A stretch of DNA of 5,511 nt from Planctomycetaceae bacterium (GCA_002702965.1 PADE01000217.1:25226-30736); one strand, 5' to 3'; shown: positions 1-5,511, counted from the stretch's first letter. The notes: generated by a model from the letters alone, not told the origin. Numbers and translations are program-made.

Positions 1-1
1 G

Positions 2-178
2 GGGAGCGCGGGGCTTGGGATCAAACGTGTCGATGTGACTCGGGGCACCCCACAACCAGATAAAAATGACCGACTTCGCTTTTGCGTTGTCTGCGGCAGA
101 GAGTTGGCCTGCGGCGTCCCCCGCCAGTGCGAGCGGGGCACAACCGGCCACTCGGAGAAAACTGCGGCGCGAAGTTGA
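2..178 (+). CDS. Possible C-terminal fragment of a cysteine-rich protein, unidentified
   Basis: This frame is open from the left edge to a TGA at 176-178, giving 58 codons with no start inside the window, so any gene would begin upstream. The translation contains a C-x2-C-G-R-E-L-x-C-x5-C pattern (CVVCGRELACGVPRQC), which looks like a small zinc-ribbon or zinc-knuckle tail, followed by a polar end rich in Gly, Thr, Lys and Arg. Roughly two thirds of third codon positions are G or C, which is compatible with coding in this genome. I do not recognise the family. The opposite strand is also open over the same stretch, so the evidence is weak and the fragment could be non-coding. Confidence 0.35.
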   Translation, partial: GSAGLGIKRVDVTRGTPQPDKNDRLRFCVVCGRELACGVPRQCERGTTGHSEKTAARS

Positions 179-461
179 CTGACAAGATCTTGCCCAAAAA
201 CTACCGATTTCCAACATCGACAAATCACCTTGTACGAAACCGACCACAACCCACATAGCAACCGTGTCGGATCCGGAAGGGTGCATTCCCCTCCCCACCG
301 TACCGCGCTCACCACGTGGTCTAGACTACACACCGTGCCAATCTGGGACAAGCGATCGAACCCTTGGAGCGCTGTGCCTTGTTCCCTGAAATGCGACCCA
401 GGTAGACTGAACTCTGCAAGCTTACCCGACGAACCTCGACCTGGCAGGAATTCGTACCACG
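179..461. other. Intergenic leader upstream of the dNTPase gene
   Basis: This 283-nt stretch has no convincing gene. One + strand frame is open from a TTG at 230 into the dNTPase gene, but its translation resembles no known protein and is best read as a shadow. The stretch contains a perfect 10-bp palindrome (ACCACGTGGT, 311-320), which is not rare enough to call an operator, and a weak promoter candidate near its right end. No tRNA, terminator hairpin with a T-run, or riboswitch-like structure was recognised. Confidence 0.6.
379..408 (+). promoter_or_regulatory. Weak sigma70-like promoter candidate for the dNTPase gene
   Basis: TTGTTC (379-384) and TAGACT (403-408) are separated by 18 nt and match the -35 and -10 consensus at 3/6 and 4/6 positions. 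Transcription would begin near 415, leaving a leader of about 45 nt before the ATG at 462. The match is weak and could be chance; it was chosen mainly for its position just ahead of the gene. Confidence 0.22.
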
Positions 462-1601
462 ATGTCCAGCGATGGTGTACCGCAATCTGGATTGGCGACA
501 ACCGAAGAGCGCGAGCAGCCGCTGTTGGCACCATACGCCATGCGCAGCAGCGATTCACGGGGTCGCAGGTACGAGGAACGCGACCACCCTTACCGAGGAC
601 CCTTCCAACGGGACCGAGATCGTATTCTACACAGCTCAGCCTACCGACGTCTGAGTGGGAAGATGCAGGTCTTCACTGGCGAGATGGGTGACTACCACCG
701 TACCCGCCTGACCCACACCCAGGAAGTCGCCTCGATTGCTCGTACCATCGCACGAGGACTTCGCCTGAACGAAGATCTGGTTGAAGCGCTGGCCTTGTTT
801 CATGACATCGGCCATCCGCCGTTTGGGCATGCTGGTGAGGACGCACTCAGCGAATGCCTGGCCGACGACGGAGGTTTCTCGCATAATCGGCACGCCTTGG
901 TGATCGCCGAAACGCTCGAAACACGTTATCACACGTTTCCCGGTTTGAACCTGACTCAGGAAGTACTCGACGGGCAATCGTTCCGCGCAGAACGACCATC
1001 CCATCCCAAGACCTGTCTGTTGGAAACCCAGGTCGTCGAGTTAGCCGACAGCATCACCTACAACGCGCACGACACCGACGACGCGGTAAAGCTCGGCCTG
1101 GTCGAACTGGACCAGTTGACCGCGATTCCGCTGATCGCAGCCACCTTGGAAGATACAGCGGCCGATTTGTCGTCTGCCGATCCTCGACAAATTCGCAAAG
1201 CCATGGTGTACGGGTTAGTCGACCGGCAGGTAAGTCGACTGCTTCAATACAACAGCCGACGGCTGGCCGATGTCAACTTCGGAAGTGCTCACCAGGCCGG
1301 CGAGTCACCATTCCGCCTCCAAACAGACCCCGATCTGGTCGGCCCGAAGGGCGAACTCGAGCAGTTTCTCTTCCAATGCGTCTACCGTCACCCGCGGTTG
1401 CTAGAAGTGCGTCAGCGTGCGCAAGCACGGCTACACAAGATGTTCGACGGCTACGTGACCCATCCCGAACGCCTACCGGGCCACTTCCAGCAGCGAATCG
1501 ACGAGGTGGGAGTTCGACGGGTCGCGGCAGAGTACTTGGCGGGGATGACAGACCGTTACTGTGACCGACAATTCCACAACTACTTTACGGACCTTGATTG
1601 A
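462..1601 (+). CDS. dgt: dGTPase-like dNTP triphosphohydrolase (HD domain, type 2 subfamily)
   Basis: This 379-residue cytoplasmic protein is a deoxyguanosinetriphosphate triphosphohydrolase-like enzyme. The family cleaves dNTPs to deoxynucleoside plus tripolyphosphate and so limits dNTP pools. The N-terminal LAPYAMRSSDSRGR (22-35) and DRDRILHSSAYRRL (51-64) blocks are typical of the type 2 subfamily. The HD metal site is complete: H85 in RLTHTQEV, H114-D115 in FHDIGHPPFGH, and D196 in ELADSITYNAHD. H118, H123 and the HN pair at 141-142 are further active-site-type residues. The C-terminal EYLAGMTDRY (357-366) is also characteristic. Length is normal for the subfamily. ATG 462 is the first usable start after an in-frame TGA at 408-410 and leaves about 20 residues before the conserved block; an AGGA lies 12 nt upstream, rather far. 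Substrate preference (dGTP or general dNTP) and any allosteric activation cannot be read from the sequence. Confidence 0.93.
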   Translation: MSSDGVPQSGLATTEEREQPLLAPYAMRSSDSRGRRYEERDHPYRGPFQRDRDRILHSSAYRRLSGKMQVFTGEMGDYHRTRLTHTQEVASIARTIARGLRLNEDLVEALALFHDIGHPPFGHAGEDALSECLADDGGFSHNRHALVIAETLETRYHTFPGLNLTQEVLDGQSFRAERPSHPKTCLLETQVVELADSITYNAHDTDDAVKLGLVELDQLTAIPLIAATLEDTAADLSSADPRQIRKAMVYGLVDRQVSRLLQYNSRRLADVNFGSAHQAGESPFRLQTDPDLVGPKGELEQFLFQCVYRHPRLLEVRQRAQARLHKMFDGYVTHPERLPGHFQQRIDEVGVRRVAAEYLAGMTDRYCDRQFHNYFTDLD

Positions 1602-1613
1602 TCACGTAATAAT
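1584..1613 (+). promoter_or_regulatory. Promoter candidate for the PIN/TRAM gene
   Basis: TTTACG (1584-1589) and AATAAT (1608-1613) are separated by 18 nt and match the sigma70 -35 and -10 consensus at 4/6 and 5/6 positions. The -35 lies inside the last codons of the dNTPase gene and the -10 just past its stop. Transcription would start near 1620, upstream of both possible starts of the next gene. No terminator is visible between the two genes, so read-through from the dNTPase gene is also possible. Confidence 0.3.
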
Positions 1614-1697
1614 GAGCGTCGCTGGCTGGTGCCGCTCTTCCTGACGTTGCTACCGGTAGACTTCCTTCCCCGCCGGCCGGCAAGAAGCACCTCTATC

Positions 1698-2717
1698 ATG
1701 GGCCTCTGGATTCTACGCGTTTCATTCCTGTTGATCGCAGCGGGCATCGGTTTCTCGGTGGGAACGTCCAATACTCCGTTCGTTACGCGAGGCTGGATCG
1801 TCCCCTCGATTGTCGGTGGCGCCGTGGGCCTCGTGGCGATCGATATCTTGGTTCCGCGGAAACGGATCGAGATCATCTCGACTGTCTATATTGGCATCGT
1901 GGTGGCATTGTTCCTGACGTACGTCATCGGTTCTGCGCTAGAAACGGTCATGTTCGGTGCCCAAATAGAGGCTTCCGAATTCCATGGAACGATCCGCGTC
2001 ATCCTGGCAACCGGGCTGTCGTACATCTGTATCAGTCTGCTGATACAAACCAAGGATGAATTCCGCTTCATTATTCCCTACGTCGAATTCTCGAAAGAAA
2101 TCAAGGGGCACAAACCGTTCATTCTCGACACCAGCGTCATTATCGATGGCCGCATCGCGGACTTGTTGGAGACCGACATCATCGACAATCAACTGGTCAT
2201 GCCACGCTTCGTTCTCAGCGAGTTACAAAATATTGCCGACAGCAACGACAAATTGAGGCGGGCGCGTGGGCGCCGCGGACTCGACATTGTCAACCGGCTG
2301 CACAACAACGACTCGGTCGACTTGAAGATCCATGAGTCTGAAACCCTGGAAATGGAAAACCAGCCGGTCGACATGAAACTGGTGCTGCTGGCTCGCAACT
2401 TGAATGGCAAAGTCGTCACGGGAGATTACAACCTCAATAAAGTCGCCACTATCCACAGCGTGCCGGTCATCAACTTGAATGATGTCTCCAACTCCCTCAA
2501 ACCACTCTTCCTTCCCGGTGAACGATTCGCCGTCCAGATTGTCAAGGCTGGAGAAGAAACAAATCAGGGAGTCGGCTATCTCGACGATGGTACGATGATC
2601 GTGGTTGAAGAAGGACGCCGGCAGATTGGTAACAAAGTTCCGATCTTGGTCACTAGTGTGCTACAGACCAGCGCTGGGAGGATGATTTTCGGGCGTTGTG
2701 AGGCGACCGAAAGCTAG
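1698..2717 (+). CDS. Membrane-anchored PIN/TRAM domain protein (YacL-like putative RNase)
   Basis: With the ATG at 1698 this is a 339-residue protein with four hydrophobic helices (about 2-22, 33-52, 59-81, 99-118), then a PIN nuclease domain (about 140-262) and a TRAM RNA-binding domain (about 272-333). The PIN acidic residues are present: D144 and D150 in FILDTSVIIDGRI, E175 in VLSELQ, D226 in VDMKL and D243 in TGDYNLNKVA. This is the architecture of the Bacillus YacL group. The PIN and TRAM parts should face the cytoplasm and may cut or bind RNA at the membrane; the substrate is unknown. An in-frame GTG at 1629 would add 23 residues (MPLFLTLLPVDFLPRRP...). I prefer 1698 because the first helix then starts at the N-terminus, as is usual in the family. 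Neither start has a strong Shine-Dalgarno. The catalytic set looks intact, so it is not an obvious pseudoenzyme. Confidence 0.9.
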   Translation: MGLWILRVSFLLIAAGIGFSVGTSNTPFVTRGWIVPSIVGGAVGLVAIDILVPRKRIEIISTVYIGIVVALFLTYVIGSALETVMFGAQIEASEFHGTIRVILATGLSYICISLLIQTKDEFRFIIPYVEFSKEIKGHKPFILDTSVIIDGRIADLLETDIIDNQLVMPRFVLSELQNIADSNDKLRRARGRRGLDIVNRLHNNDSVDLKIHESETLEMENQPVDMKLVLLARNLNGKVVTGDYNLNKVATIHSVPVINLNDVSNSLKPLFLPGERFAVQIVKAGEETNQGVGYLDDGTMIVVEEGRRQIGNKVPILVTSVLQTSAGRMIFGRCEATES

Positions 2718-2789
2718 CCGCGGCGCCGCCTGCCACGAAGCGATCTCATTTCCCGCATCGACAGCGGACCGCGGTTAGCGCAGAACAAG

Positions 2790-2818
2790 TTGACAACCCG
2801 CGACAAGCCCGATAGTTT
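2790..2818 (+). promoter_or_regulatory. Promoter candidate for rnc (TTGACA, 17 nt, TAGTTT)
   Basis: A perfect TTGACA -35 (2790-2795) is followed by exactly 17 nt and TAGTTT (2813-2818), which keeps the most conserved first T, the A and the last T of the -10 consensus. Predicted transcription starts near 2825, giving a leader of about 80 nt that includes the tandem repeat. This is the best promoter match noticed in the window and suggests that rnc can be transcribed independently of the PIN/TRAM gene. Confidence 0.5.
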
Positions 2819-2867
2819 GACCGTTGTGGCTTGCGCCCGAATCTGCTCGTCCGGTGTGACAAGAAAC

Positions 2868-2903
2868 CTCTTCTGTTTTCAGGAACTCTTCGTTTTCAGG
2901 AAC
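2868..2903 (+). repeat. Imperfect tandem duplication carrying a Shine-Dalgarno-like AGGAA
   Basis: The unit CTCTTCTGTTTTCAGGAAC (2868-2886) is followed by CTCTTCGTTTTCAGGAAC (2886-2903). They differ by one inserted base and share the C at the junction; the 12-bp core GTTTTCAGGAAC is identical in both (2875-2886 and 2892-2903). Each copy ends in AGGAA. The second copy sits directly before the rnc ATG; the first is about 19 nt from it, too far to act as an ordinary Shine-Dalgarno. Confidence 0.8.
2898..2902 (+). promoter_or_regulatory. Ribosome binding site of rnc, unusually close to the start
   Basis: AGGAA ends only 2 nt before the ATG at 2905, closer than the usual 5-9 nt. No other in-frame ATG, GTG or TTG lies between the upstream stop at 2857 and the conserved RNase III block, so the ATG is secure even though the spacing is tight. 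Confidence 0.45.
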
Positions 2904-2904
2904 G

Positions 2905-3648
2905 ATGTCCCCCCAACCCAGATCCACCACGTCGCCGGCGTCAGCCGTACGTGAACGGGGAGACCAACTCGATCTCTGCCAACAACAGATCGGTTATACG
3001 TTCCAGGATCGTGAACTCCTGCGATCTGCACTGACCCACGCTTCTGGCGCCCGTCACCGACTCGATTCGAACGAGCGGCTCGAGTTTCTTGGCGACGCAA
3101 TCCTCGGTGCCGTCATCTGCGAGTCGCTGTTTCACCGCTTTCCTGAGTGTCTCGAAGGGGAACTAACGCGGATCAAGTCCGAAGTCGTTAGCCGTCAAAC
3201 GTGCGCTCGTGTCAGTGAATCACTGAGACTCCAGGATTGCCTGATCGTCGGCAAAGGAGTGACTTCTGGAGACGAAGTGCCGCTCTCCTTGATGGCCAAT
3301 GTCTACGAATCACTGGTTGCAGCAATCTACCTCGACGGAGGCCTCGGCGCGGTTCGAACGTTCATCGAATCCTCGATCGATCCTGAAATCGAGAGGGCCG
3401 CCAGCGGCGCTCTGGAAACAAACTTTAAGGCCCAATTACAACAGCTGGCCCAACGGGAATATGGAATCACTCCTCATTACCCAGTGGTCGACGAACAGGG
3501 ACCGGACCATGAAAAGTGTTTCAGCGTGATGGCGAGAATTGGTAAACGCCAATTTCACCCGGCCTGGGGACGCTCGAAGAAAGAAGCCGAACAGCGTGCC
3601 GCGAGCAACGCACTCGATGAGATGATGGGGAACACAGCGGCCCAATAA
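2905..3648 (+). CDS. rnc: Ribonuclease III
   Basis: This 247-residue protein is the double-strand-specific endoribonuclease that processes rRNA precursors and structured mRNAs as a homodimer. The RNase III domain (about 22-160) holds the signature NERLEFLGDAIL (56-67), with E57, E60 and D64 matching E. coli E38, E41 and D45, and E84 in the EGELTR segment matching E65. At the site of E. coli D114 the sequence reads A-N132-V-Y-E135, so Asn replaces Asp while the essential Glu (E. coli E117) is kept as E135. A double-stranded RNA-binding domain follows (about 172-243), with its KKEAEQRAA RNA-contact helix start at 225-233. A polar tail of about 20 residues precedes the first domain. Length is normal. 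The gene is preceded by its own promoter candidate and followed 68 nt later by a tRNA-modification gene. Confidence 0.97.
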   Translation: MSPQPRSTTSPASAVRERGDQLDLCQQQIGYTFQDRELLRSALTHASGARHRLDSNERLEFLGDAILGAVICESLFHRFPECLEGELTRIKSEVVSRQTCARVSESLRLQDCLIVGKGVTSGDEVPLSLMANVYESLVAAIYLDGGLGAVRTFIESSIDPEIERAASGALETNFKAQLQQLAQREYGITPHYPVVDEQGPDHEKCFSVMARIGKRQFHPAWGRSKKEAEQRAASNALDEMMGNTAAQ

Positions 3649-3701
3649 TCCGCTTCGATTTCCCCTACGAATTTCGGTGACGACCGCTCTGCTTTGTAAG
3701 C

Positions 3702-3706
3702 AAGGA
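3702..3706 (+). promoter_or_regulatory. Ribosome binding site supporting a GTG start
   Basis: AAGGA lies 10 nt upstream of the GTG at 3717. The translation reaches the PP-loop motif at residue 10, as expected for this family, so the Shine-Dalgarno and the protein alignment agree on the GTG start. No in-frame ATG exists nearby. Confidence 0.6.
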
Positions 3707-3716
3707 TCCGACTGCG

Positions 3717-4718
3717 GTGACTCGAAGTTGTATAGCACTCCTGTCTGGTGGCTTAGACAGCATGCTCGCGATCCGGCTGATGCAGGATCAGGGCATCGCG
3801 GTGGAAGCGGTCAATTTCAAGACCCTGTTCTCGTGTTGTCAGGAAACCGCCGGTCGCGCTGCACAAGACCTGGGAGTTCGGATCACCGTACTCGGCGCAG
3901 AAGATGACTATCTTGAGCTGGTGAAAAGCCCTCGGTTTGGATACGGGAAAGGGGCGAACCCGTGCGTCGACTGTCGGATCTACATGTTTCAGAGAGCGTA
4001 CCGATTCATGGAACAGGTGGGAGCCGATTTCATCGTAAGTGGCGAAGTAATCGGGCAGCGACCGATGAGCCAAAAGCGTCGCGACTTGGAGACCATTTCC
4101 CACCACTCCGCACTCGACGATCTGTTGTTGCGACCGCTTTCCGCCCGGCTCCTACCCCCAACCCTTCCCGAGCGCGAAGGCTGGGTTGACCGGGAGCGGC
4201 TGTTTGATTTTTGCGGTCGTAGTCGGAAAGGACTGATCGCGTTGGCCCGCAAATTCCATTTCAATAACATTCCGTCGCCGTCAACCGGATGCGCACTAAC
4301 CGAACCTCAATTTGCGCGCAAGGTCACCGATCTCATCCAATTAGATCCGGCTGCCGGAATGTGGGACTACGATCTGTTGAAACTAGGACGCCACTTTCGT
4401 TTGAACGGGGACACCAAAGTCGTGGTCGGCCGACAGAAATCGGAAAACGATCAGTTAGAATACCTCCACGACCTCCCCCAAGCGTCGAGCACCGCGGTAT
4501 TAACACCACTGAATTTCCAGGGTCCCCTGTCTCTGGTAGTGGGTCCGGCGACACCCGCAGCACTCGACTTCTCTGGGGGACTTGTCCTGCGGTACTCCAA
4601 GTTCACGACCGATCAGCAGCCCAGCGTCATGGTCCGCACACGACATCAACACTTTCCGATCAAACCAACTATCACGCCACGGGTGAGCCAAGCTCGGACC
4701 TTGGCAGCGTCATCTTGA
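3717..4718 (+). CDS. PP-loop tRNA thiolation enzyme (ThiI/MnmA-like) with C-terminal NFACT-R-like domain
   Basis: This 333-residue protein starts with GTG. It opens with an ATP-pyrophosphatase P-loop, SGGLDS (10-15), used by enzymes that adenylate a tRNA uridine before sulfur insertion. A GYGKGANPCVDCRIYMF block (75-91) carries C83 and C86 and resembles the MnmA NPxxxC segment. Next come FIVSGEVIGQRPMSQ (105-119), LRPLSARLLPPT (138-149) and a third cysteine, C192, in STGCALTEP. From about 220 the sequence shows a LGRHFRLNG block and VVVGRQKSENDQL (235-247), which looks like the start of the NFACT-R (DUF814) RNA-binding domain. The family is usually annotated as a tRNA thiouridylase, a ThiI-like protein or a 5-methylaminomethyl-2-thiouridylate methyltransferase; the last name is a historical misnomer for the MnmA group. 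Three cysteines could hold an iron-sulfur cluster, as in NcsA/TtuA-type thiolases; this is inference. The exact tRNA position modified is unknown. Confidence 0.9.
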   Translation: MTRSCIALLSGGLDSMLAIRLMQDQGIAVEAVNFKTLFSCCQETAGRAAQDLGVRITVLGAEDDYLELVKSPRFGYGKGANPCVDCRIYMFQRAYRFMEQVGADFIVSGEVIGQRPMSQKRRDLETISHHSALDDLLLRPLSARLLPPTLPEREGWVDRERLFDFCGRSRKGLIALARKFHFNNIPSPSTGCALTEPQFARKVTDLIQLDPAAGMWDYDLLKLGRHFRLNGDTKVVVGRQKSENDQLEYLHDLPQASSTAVLTPLNFQGPLSLVVGPATPAALDFSGGLVLRYSKFTTDQQPSVMVRTRHQHFPIKPTITPRVSQARTLAASS

Positions 4719-4834
4719 GTGGTCATCTTCAATGCGCTCTCAACCTGTGAGTCACAACGGACTCGACGGGCCGTGCGGGGCTGCTTGTCCATTTCGACCC
4801 ATCGAGGCGATCCGGTTTCCGGCGCTCCCCTAAC
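4719..4834. other. Intergenic region without recognised signals
   Basis: The 116 nt between the PP-loop gene and the methyltransferase contain no good promoter match, no hairpin followed by a T-run and no small gene with a ribosome binding site. The methyltransferase frame is open upstream only to a TGA at 4748-4750 and has no ATG, GTG or TTG before 4835. Confidence 0.5.
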
Positions 4835-5511
4835 ATGTTCTCCACCAATCAATACGAACTCGTCGACTTTGGCGGCGGCCGTAAACTGGAACGATTCGGT
4901 CGGTTGTTGCTCGATCGCCCCAGCCCGGCGGCGCGCAAGTTCACGAGGACAAGATCCGACGTGTGGACCACCGCGCACGCCCGCTTCCAGAAGATCTCCC
5001 GTTCCAGAGGCGAATGGAAACGACAGCCCGGAGTCGAAAGCCGATGGCCGTGTCAATTCGGCCCCATCCAAGTCGAACTAAGAACCACACCGTCGGGCCA
5101 GATCGGTGTTTTTCCTGAGCAGTGGGAGAACTGGAACTGGTTGGCAGGCCAACTCGCGAAATCCGAGCCGGGCATCCGCGTACTCAACCTGTTTGCCTAC
5201 ACCGGTGTCAGTTCCCTGATCGCCGCCCGATGCGGCGCCCAGGTTGTCCACTTGGACGCGGCCAGCAACGTCGTAGCATGGGCGCGCGATAACGCCCAGT
5301 TGTCGGGTCTGGGGCAACAGCCCATTCGCTGGATCGTCGAGGATGTGCAGAAATTCGCCCGGCGCGAACATAAACGTGGCAATCAGTACGACGCAATCAT
5401 CCTCGATCCTCCCAGTTTTGGACATGGTCCCAAAGGGCAGCAGTGGCACCTGGAAAATCACTTGCCGGCCCTGCTGCAGGACTGTCTCGCACTGACCGCC
5501 GGTGCACCACG
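4835..5511 (+). CDS. Class I SAM-dependent methyltransferase, RlmI-related, 3' end outside window
   Basis: The frame is open from ATG 4835 to the right edge, giving 225 complete codons. The start of the protein reads YELVDFGGGRKLERFG (7-22) and LLLDRPSPAARK (24-35), typical of the compact COG1092 rRNA methyltransferase group. The Rossmann-fold SAM site follows: VLNLFAYTGVSSL (116-128, motif I), acidic D141 after motif II strand VVHL, and the catalytic LDPPSFGHGPKG (190-201, motif IV). Family members without the N-terminal PUA domain of E. coli RlmI are about 300 residues, so roughly the last quarter is missing. No PUA domain is present here. The probable role is 23S rRNA base methylation, but target and product cannot be assigned. 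ATG 4835 is the only start after an in-frame stop, yet no Shine-Dalgarno precedes it (the upstream bases are CTCCCCTAAC), suggesting SD-independent initiation. Confidence 0.9.
   Translation, partial: MFSTNQYELVDFGGGRKLERFGRLLLDRPSPAARKFTRTRSDVWTTAHARFQKISRSRGEWKRQPGVESRWPCQFGPIQVELRTTPSGQIGVFPEQWENWNWLAGQLAKSEPGIRVLNLFAYTGVSSLIAARCGAQVVHLDAASNVVAWARDNAQLSGLGQQPIRWIVEDVQKFARREHKRGNQYDAIILDPPSFGHGPKGQQWHLENHLPALLQDCLALTAGAP

Larger units (their letters stand above)
2718..2904. other. Intergenic region before rnc
   Basis: This 187-nt gap contains GC-rich palindromes just after the PIN/TRAM stop (GCGGCGCCGC at 2720-2729 and ACCGCGGT at 2768-2775), a consensus -35 promoter candidate, and a short tandem repeat abutting the rnc start. 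The palindromes have no loop and no following T-run, so I do not call a terminator. A TGA at 2857-2859 closes the rnc frame upstream of its ATG. Confidence 0.6.

Noticed and set aside
311..320. Perfect palindrome ACCACGTGGT as a possible operator
   Set aside because: A perfect 10-bp palindrome is expected several times in a window of this length by chance, and it is about 60 nt upstream of the only promoter candidate.
346..363. GATCGAACCC, resembling the reverse complement of a tRNA T-arm
   Set aside because: The flanking acceptor and T-stem pairings are absent and no anticodon arm can be built.
230..691. Open + strand frame of about 150 codons overlapping the dNTPase start
   Set aside because: It starts with TTG without a ribosome binding site, has a low-complexity translation rich in Arg, Ser and Pro, and overlaps the well-supported dNTPase gene in another frame.
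1612..1644. Ten-codon reading frame between the dNTPase and PIN/TRAM genes as a leader peptide
   Set aside because: It has no ribosome binding site, no run of regulatory codons and no attenuator-like hairpin after it.
1698..2717. PIN protein as a VapC-type toxin of a toxin-antitoxin pair
   Set aside because: It has four membrane helices and a TRAM domain, is far longer than VapC, and has no small antitoxin gene beside it.
2720..2729. GCGGCGCCGC right after the PIN/TRAM stop as a terminator
   Set aside because: It is a loop-less palindrome with no T-run after it, so it does not fit an intrinsic terminator.
4646..5071. Antisense open frame of about 140 codons across the PP-loop gene end and methyltransferase start
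   Set aside because: Its translation shows no recognisable motif, while the + strand carries two clear protein families over most of the same interval; long antisense frames are common in GC-rich DNA.
5078..5461. Antisense open frame of about 127 codons opposite the methyltransferase
   Set aside because: It mirrors the strongly supported SAM-binding region on the + strand and has no identifiable domain or ribosome binding site.

Overview
The window is about 5.5 kb of moderately GC-rich bacterial chromosome in which all recognisable genes lie on the + strand. It most resembles a planctomycete, probably of the Pirellulaceae type. The reasons are the four-helix membrane-anchored PIN/TRAM protein beside RNase III, long leaders, weak Shine-Dalgarno signals and moderate GC. 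This placement is an inference from gene style, not from a database match.

Layout, left to right. Positions 2-178 may hold the last 58 codons of a cysteine-rich protein that starts outside the window (weak call). Positions 179-461 contain no convincing gene and serve as the leader of a type 2 dGTPase-like HD-domain dNTP triphosphohydrolase (462-1601). About 96 nt further on comes a membrane-anchored PIN/TRAM nuclease-like protein (1698-2717, with a possible earlier GTG at 1629). A 187-nt gap holds a good promoter candidate and a tandem repeat that duplicates a Shine-Dalgarno-like block. It precedes ribonuclease III (2905-3648). After 68 nt follows a PP-loop, ThiI/MnmA-like tRNA-thiolation enzyme with a C-terminal NFACT-R-like (DUF814) RNA-binding domain (3717-4718). 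After another 116 nt a class I SAM-dependent methyltransferase of the RlmI-related group begins (4835) and runs off the right edge.

Functionally this is a housekeeping cluster weighted to RNA metabolism: RNA cleavage (RNase III, PIN/TRAM), tRNA sulfur modification (PP-loop/NFACT-R) and probable rRNA methylation, next to a dNTP-pool enzyme. The gaps of 68-187 nt and separate promoter candidates suggest several short transcription units rather than one tight operon. I see no CRISPR array, insertion sequence, tRNA, rRNA or phage gene. Nothing here amounts to a new multi-gene system. The points most worth a second look are the three-cysteine PP-loop/NFACT-R enzyme, an Asp-to-Asn change at a metal-ligand position of RNase III, the duplicated ribosome-binding block before rnc, and the membrane PIN/TRAM protein with an intact acidic site.
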